Shown here piece by piece: positions 58,002-64,000 of a stretch of 64,000 nucleotides of DNA. Source of the DNA: Elephas maximus indicus (Eukaryota > Chordata > Mammalia > Proboscidea > Elephantidae); assembly GCF_024166365.1 (NCBI RefSeq), contig NC_064831.1, forward strand, positions 28,014,768 through 28,078,767, given 5' to 3'. The position numbers were made by a program, and so were the translations under genes. Under the pieces are notes generated by a model that worked only from the letters and a program-made list of their open reading frames with translations, had not been told where the DNA came from and did not search any database. Numbering within the stretch: the stretch's first letter is position 1; every line of letters starts with the position of its first letter.

Positions 58002-59339
58002 GTAAGCAGTGGAGACAGAAAAGAATTGAGTCTTTAGAATGTTACCCCTATCTTGGAAGTGCGTGGAATCCTTGATAATTTTAAAAATACTTTTGACTAG
58101 TAAATAGGAAAATAAAATCAGAGAAAAAGAAACAAGCAACAAAAAGTTATCGTTTCTGAAGTTCTGCAAAGATGAACAGAGAGAATGGTACTTTTATTTG
58201 AATAAAAATTATGAATTAATACATTTTAAAAAACTGACATAATTATTAGTTGGTCTTTCCAAGAAGTACTGCCCTACTAACAAGGTAAAGAAGGGATTTT
58301 AAAAATAAATGTTGAAAAACTTCTGATACGCAGCCAAACAAATCTAAGTGGATTTTAAAAATATAAATGTTGTATAAGGTATAGCTGCTTTACATATGAA
58401 ATATAATTTCCTTCCTGGGTTAAAAAGAGATAGATGTCCAAAATACTAAGTGATTAAAAGTGATTAACAGCTAAACTATCTATTTGAAGCCTAATTTAAC
58501 CATATATATTACAAAGTTACACTGGCTAACCATTCATTTTAGTGGTTATCTCTCTATACACCTTAAAGGTTTTGGACAGAGATGTATATACAACCCTCTG
58601 TGCTAAGAAACTGTGCATAAAAGTATGAATGAATAAAAATGTTTGGTGGTTCACAGATGATTTACAGATTTAAAAAACTATAGATTTTTTTTTAATCTAA
58701 AAATTATAATTCAGTAGGAAAAAAATCGACAATGTCTTGATTTTTACATGGTCAACTAGGTAACAGCAAGCAATCTATGCAGTGAAAACTAGAAAAGGTC
58801 GACCACTACTAAAAACAAAAATATATGTTTGAAAGCACTGGAAAATACCAAGAGAGTCAAGAATTATGGGGCTATGATGATCTTGGACAAGACGGAAAGC
58901 CAAAGAGGTGTACACAACCTTGGGAGGTGCAATTCCCCTAGAATGGCTGGCCAATTCCCAAGAAAGCATCTGAGAATCAAGGAAAGACAACAACAGAGAG
59001 ACAAATTTCTGAAGCTAGGAGATCAAAAAAAAAAAAAAAAAAAACTAGAGCTGAGGAGTTACTGATGGCACATGCTTAGAACCCAAAAGGGCAACACTCT
59101 AAGAGAAAAAATAAGCCAGAAGTAGGCCAACTTTAACAGAGACTAAATTCAACTTCAAATCTTCTCAATGCCTATTTGGATTAAAGAAATGTTGGGTTTG
59201 TCAGTACCCTTGGGCCACCTTTCTGAAGCAAACACGTATTTTCTATGAATAAAGATAATACCATGCTAGCCCTCAAATTATCTCCACAACTTTCCATACA
59301 AAAGATCTGGCATTCAACCAAAAATAACCAGAAATACAA
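58002..59339. other. No gene recognised
   Basis: AT-rich, probably intronic if the 57940-57999 exon is real. A T/A-rich run lies near 58680 and an A19-20 run at about 59025-59043. Confidence 0.4.
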
Positions 59340-59672
59340 GGATAAGACAATGTGTCCGTGGACTACCGGAAGAACGAACAAATCTGTCTTGGAAGAAGTG
59401 TAGCCAGAAAGCTCCTCAGAAGTGAAGATGGCAAGACTTCATCTACTGTACTTTGTACATCTTATCAGGAGGGATCATCCATGCAGGAGGACATCATGCT
59501 TGGTAAAGGGTCAGTGAAAGAGAGGAAGACCCTCAAGGAGACGGACACAGTGGCTGCAACAATGGGCTCAAGCACAGAAATGATTTTGAGGATGGCACAG
59601 GACCAGGTAGCATTTTGTTCTGTTGTACACAGGGTCACTATGAGTTGCCTCAATGACAACTAACAACAAGAC
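59340..59672 (+). mobile_element. RTE (BovB-type) LINE 3' end fragment
   Basis: The longest RTE 3' piece here. Pieces of the decayed RTE protein C-terminus can be read ('RTNKSVLEEV', 'KMARLHLLYFVHLIRRD' and 'EKDIMLG'-like text). It ends with 'gttctgttgtacacagggtc', 'actatgagttgc' and an AAC repeat. RTE proteins end with this 'GH.RR.' type region. Stops break every frame. Confidence 0.75.
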
Positions 59673-60620
59673 AATGTGGTCTAAGATCAACAGAAACAAC
59701 AGTCAGTAGTAACAGATCTACAAGGAATTTAGATAAAACTTTTTAGAACTTTTGTATGTTTTTAGATAATAAAATTTTTAGAAGAAAATAAAAGCAGACT
59801 GAATATACAGAAAGACAGAAAATAGAAAACAATACAAACAGGATACAGTGGAAAGGTCTAAGAACAAACAACAACAAAAAACTCAATGCCGTCTAGTCAA
59901 TTCCGACTCCTAGCAACCCTATGAGTAGAACTGCTCCATAGGGTTTCCAAGGCTGAAATCTTTATGGAAGCAGACTGCCACATCTTTCTCCCACAGAGCA
60001 TCTGGTGGGTTCAAACCACTGACCTCTTGGTTAGCAGCTGAGCACTTAACTACTGTGCCACGAGGGTTCCTTAAAATAACGTACATGTAATGGAGTCTCA
60101 TAAAGGAAGAAGAGAGAAAATGGGACTAAAGTAGTATGTGAAAACACAATTAAGACTTAGAACTTCCTAAAATGAATGAAATACATTGATGTACAGATTT
60201 CAGAATTGGTGAAAACCCCAGGTGAAATTAAGAAGATCACACATAAGTCCCTAAGAACTTCTGAAAATCACAGATAAAGAGAAAATATTAAAAGCAACCA
60301 CATTAAAAAAATATATTAAAAGGAAAAAAACACAGTTCACAGTAGAGGTAGTAACAAGTAAACTGACAGCTGACTTCTCAACAGAAACAATGGAAGCCAG
60401 AAGCCAGTGGCATCATAACATCAAGGGCTAAAGGTAAATAACTGCCAACCTAGCCGCAAAAATACCCTTTCAAAAGAAAGAGGTGAATTAAAAAGACATA
60501 CAGAGAAACAAAAACTGAGACAATCTGTCACAAGCATACGCACACCAAAGGAAAATTTGTAAGTGTTCTTAGAAGAAATAAACAATCTCAGTGGAAGCTT
60601 GAAGATGTAGGAGAGAGTGA
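59672..60620 (+). mobile_element. Ancient L1 ORF1-like fragment
   Basis: The reading includes 'tgacttctcaacagaaacaa' and 'ggaagccagaagccagtgg', the ORF1 'DFSTET..A.R' region of old L1s, followed by 'tttcaaaagaaagaggtgaa'. It is interrupted by the AfroSINE at 59872-60072. It may be half of the element that continues at 60690. Confidence 0.55.
59872..60072 (-). mobile_element. AfroSINE, long-middle subtype
   Basis: Reverse orientation: 'gactcctagcaaccctatga', 'ggtttccaaggctgaaatc', 'cagactgccacatctttctc', 'cttggttagcagctgagcac', 'ctgtgccacgagggttcctt'. Confidence 0.93.
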
Positions 60621-60689
60621 AAAGCAAAATAATAATAATAAATATGTAAATGCTAAGCATAAAAAAGAACGCAGATATAAAAATCTCAA

Positions 60690-63060
60690 ACAAAATATCA
60701 GAAAATCAGATTTAGTAAGGTATAAAAATGATAACACATTATGATCAAATGAGGTTTATTTCAGAAATGCAAGGATAATTTAACATTCAAACATCAATGC
60801 AATGCACCACATTAAAGTAACAGAAAAAAATGGTATAATCATCTAAATTAATGTAGAGAAGCATTTGATAAAACTTATCATGCATTCATGATAAAAACTC
60901 TTAGCAAACTAGGAATAGAAGGGAATATCCTTAATGTGATAAAGGCCTTCTATAATAAAAAAAAAGCTATTACAAAACATACCTTAATGGAAAAATACTG
61001 GAAGTTTACAAGGATGCTGTGTATCATCATTTATATTCAATGCTGGGCAAGTAGTTCTAGCCAGAGCAATAAGGCAAGAAAAATATAAGGACAGAAAGGA
61101 AGAAAAAAAGCTCATTATTCATAGTTGACATGATTTTTTTTGTATGCAGAAATTTTCAAATAACCAAGAGTCGAATCATTAGAACCAACAAGTAGTTTCA
61201 TCTAATATACAAAAAAATATATTTATATATAACAGGAACAATTAGAAAACAAAATTTAAAAAGAAAGCATCTTTTACAATGGCACTGAAAAACATTAAAT
61301 ACCTAGGAAAAAATTCAATGAAAAATAGAGGAGATAATTACATAGTAAACAACAGAATGTTTGAGAGAAATTAAAGAAAATCTAAATAAATGGAAGGATA
61401 TATCATATCCATGGATCTATAAAGATCTGATACTATTAAGACCTAACACTATAAAAATGTCAACTGACCTACAAATTCAATACCAATTAAAATTCCAGTA
61501 GGTTTTTTGACAGAAATTTACCAGCTGATTTTAAAATTCATATGGAAATGTAAGGGTTAGAAGAGCCAAGATAACTGTGAAGATGACTTAGGAAAAAACA
61601 AAAAAAGTGGGAAAATATACTCTACTGAATAGTAAGACTTTTCAGAAAGCTATGCAATTAAGACAATGTGACGTTAGTGCAAGGACAAGCAGATCAATGG
61701 AACAGAAGGCACAGGTGCACACACACTTGATTTATGCTAAAGGTGTCACTGCAGAGCCTTGGGAAAAGGGCAGTCTTTTCAATGAATGGCGTTGAGTAAA
61801 TAAATATCCATAGTGTGGGGGAAAAAGAATTATGACACCTACTTTCCATCTTCACCATATGTAAAATCTTTTCTAAGTTTCTTACTAAAGATAATGTAAG
61901 AAAGTATTTTCATTACCTCAGGGTAAGCAAAGGTTTCCTAAGCAGGACGCAAACACACAAAATGTAATATAAAAAATGATAAACTGAACCATAAGGTTAA
62001 AAACCTTTATTTGTTTTTTCAAAGTATACCATTAGGACAACTAAAAGGCAAGCCAAACGGGAGAAGGTATTCATGATGAACATAGCCAATGAAGGGCTTG
62101 TACCTGCTAGAGTAATAAAGAGAGAAAACCTAATTGAATAAAGGGACAAGAGACGTAAACAAGAAAGACACTTCATCAAAAAAGGATGTCTCAGTGGCTT
62201 ATAATCCTATTAAAAGATACTCAATATCATTACTGATCAGTAATGGAAAAATCATAATCTCAGTGAGATACCAATATATGCTAACCCCTTGTCCACATTT
62301 TAAAAGATACCACTAGTCAAATGTTGACAGGACTATGGAACTAGAAGTCCTGTAAGATGCCCTGATGGTGCAGTGGTTAAGCACTCGGCTGCTAACCAAA
62401 AGGTCAGTGGTTTGAACCTACTGGCCGTTCCCTGGGAGAAAAGACCTGGAGAACTGCTCCCGTAAAGATTTTAGCCTAGGAAGCCCTATGGGGGCAGTTC
62501 TACTTTGTCCTATAGGGTCACTATGAGTCAGAATCAACTCAGCACACAACAACGACATATACTACTAGTAAAGTGTAGACTGGAAAATTGCTTGGCATTA
62601 CCTATCAAAGTTTTATAAATATGGCCCAGCACTTTCATACCTATGAACTCAACAGAAACGCATGTCAATGAACACAAAATAAAACGTGTACAAAAATTTT
62701 CGTAGCATCATTGTTCAAACAGCTCCAGACTGAAACCATCCCAGATTTCCATCAACAATAGAAAAAGCAAATAAATGTCATTTCAATGGAATACTTGTAT
62801 CAGTCAGAGCAAAGGAACTACTGTTACATGGAACAACATGGATCAATATCAACACAATGTTGAAAGAAGTCAGAAAAAAGTGTATATATAATGTATAAAT
62901 TTCAAAAGACAGAATTAATTAGAAGAGTGGCTTCCTTTGAGAAGGAGGGAGAGTAATGAATGAGAAGGGGCACAAGAGAGTCTCTGAGGTGTATAATTTG
63001 ACAAAAATAAAATAATTCATTATAATACATTTGTTCTCAAAACAAAACAATACATAAAAG
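60690..63060 (+). mobile_element. Ancient L1 ORF2 and 3' region
   Basis: Decayed ORF2 in forward orientation: 'atgatcaaatgaggtttatt', 'aatgtagagaagcatttgat', 'ttcatgataaaaactcttag' and 'tagccagagcaataaggcaa' follow the reverse-transcriptase part. 'gaatggcgttgagtaaata' and 'tggaacaacatggatcaata' follow the 3' part. A 66-codon frame at 60888-61088 still reads 'MIKTLSKLGIEGNILNVIKA'. Many stops and gaps. An AfroSINE interrupts it at 62355-62556. Confidence 0.8.
62355..62556 (+). mobile_element. AfroSINE, long-middle subtype
   Basis: 'ctgatggtgcagtggttaag', 'gctgctaaccaaaaggtcag', a middle block, 'gggcagttctactttgtcc', 'actatgagtcagaatcaact' and a tail ending in CAACAACG. Inserted in the old L1. 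Confidence 0.92.
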
Positions 63061-63467
63061 AAAAATAACTCAGACTAATTTAAAAACTATCCGGTGTTTT
63101 TTGTTAGTGTTTAATTTTAATGAATTCAAAAAGTATAACAGGAAAAATTGCTGGAATTTATATTATCAATCATAACAATTAAATTTGTTAACACATAGAA
63201 AAGATGCTGATAATCCTAAGAGTAAAAGCAAGAGCTATCAGTAGAATCTCAATCTAATAATGCTTTAATCCAATTTAACTGCCATTTTATTGGTGTCATT
63301 CCTTGAGAAAAGTACCTATTGTAAATAAATTTATCTGATAAATTGCTTCAAAAGGGATTATCAATAATTAAGTCACAAGGAAGAACCTAGAAAAAAGAAA
63401 AAGTACATCAAAAAGTCACATATAATAGGGTAAATTAAACTTTGAAGATGAGAGACAGGGTTTTTAC
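63061..63467. other. No gene recognised
   Basis: AT-rich, about 400 bp, no coding or repeat signature. Confidence 0.4.
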
Positions 63468-63533
63468 CTGCTTTCTGTAAAACTGAAATCATGAGATGTG
63501 CTATTTTTAGTCTTCTGTTGTTATTATTGTAGC

Positions 63534-63709
63534 AGAAACCCTGGTGGCGTAGTGATTAAGAGCTACAGCTGCTAACCAAAAAAGGTCGGCAGTTCAAATC
63601 CACCACGTGTTCCTTGGAAACCCTACTCATAGCAACCCTATACTCTGTCTTATAGGGTTGCCATAAGTCGAAACTGACTCGATGGCAGTATTTTTCTTTT
63701 TGGGGGGGG
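63534..63709 (+). mobile_element. AfroSINE
   Basis: 'agaaaccctggtggcgtagt', 'gctgctaaccaaaaaaggtc', 'tcttatagggttgccataag', 'gtcgaaactgactcgatgg' and a T/G-rich tail. The flanks share an imperfect GTTATTAT(TG)TAG-type repeat (63521-63533 and 63710-63720), a probable TSD. Confidence 0.9.
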
Positions 63710-64000
63710 CGTTATTATAGGAATAAGAGCTAACATCAAGATAAATGAGGTAAAAATTCCACTATTAGTATCCTTTCACTAAATTCATTAAGATGTAACA
63801 TAAATAAAAATAGTATTTCATTTGTTCTGTAAGTGTGATGAAAAGTCCTAAAAGTCACTTAAAACTAATTGTACAAACATATTCTATGCCTTAGTAGGCG
63901 ACTTCAGTCTGAGGAAGAATTCCATACATACATATTTTAATGTAACTAGTATGAAAGATGAAAAACTTTTTTAGACTCAGACACGGCGTATAATATTTCT
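63710..64000. other. No gene recognised
   Basis: AT-rich end of the window. Confidence 0.4.

Noticed and set aside
1-64000. CRISPR arrays, operons, phage or bacterial systems
   Set aside because: All recognisable elements are mammalian retrotransposons; repeats are dispersed, not regularly spaced.

Overview
This window looks like eukaryotic, mammalian and specifically afrotherian DNA, most likely from an elephant or close relative. Two sequence features point there: at least fifteen tRNA-derived SINEs with the AfroSINE layout (tRNA-like head and a 3' tail shared with an RTE/BovB-type LINE), and several fragments of that RTE partner. It contains no operons, CRISPR arrays, rRNA or tRNA genes. 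Nearly all recognisable coding capacity belongs to L1 (LINE-1) retrotransposons, all visibly broken. At most a few candidate exons of an unidentified host gene are present, on the minus strand near 49-64 kb.

Layout. 1-4 kb: mostly unassigned sequence with two MIR SINEs. 4.04-11.49 kb: a full-length young L1 on the + strand (GC-rich 5'UTR with tandem ~190-bp units, ORF1, ORF2, 3'UTR with a G-tract, poly(A)), flanked by a 13-bp target-site duplication (TSD). 11.5-14.5 kb: RTE scrap, old L1 scrap, an LTR-like element and one AfroSINE. 14.56-29.53 kb: an older near-full-length L1 on the - strand, split inside its ORF1 by a second full-length young L1 (19.95-27.41 kb, - strand, 14-bp TSD). 29.53-29.98 kb: 5' part of an RTE element. 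30-47 kb: a mosaic of L2, MIR, LTRs, AfroSINEs and old L1 3' regions. 47-64 kb: AT-rich, probably partly intronic sequence with more AfroSINEs, ancient L1 and RTE pieces.

How the parts work together. The two young L1 copies are an inverted pair about 8.5 kb apart. Each carries the same machinery: ORF1 (coiled-coil RNA-binding chaperone) and ORF2 (endonuclease, reverse transcriptase, Cys-rich C-terminus). Both have several ORF2 breaks and both share a frame change in ORF1 at an A9 run, so neither should now be autonomous. The AfroSINEs end in sequence resembling the 3' end of the RTE fragments, which fits SINE mobilisation by that RTE rather than by L1.

Candidate host-gene signal: a 60-nt exon-like block (57940-57999) with good splice sites and only one open frame, and a possible terminal exon (49397-49596). 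I could not identify the gene, and the frames of these two blocks do not join directly. I saw no clear case of a new biological system. The best leads are the nested and inverted L1 architecture, the shared ORF1 frame change, the RTE/SINE tail relationship and the unidentified candidate exons.
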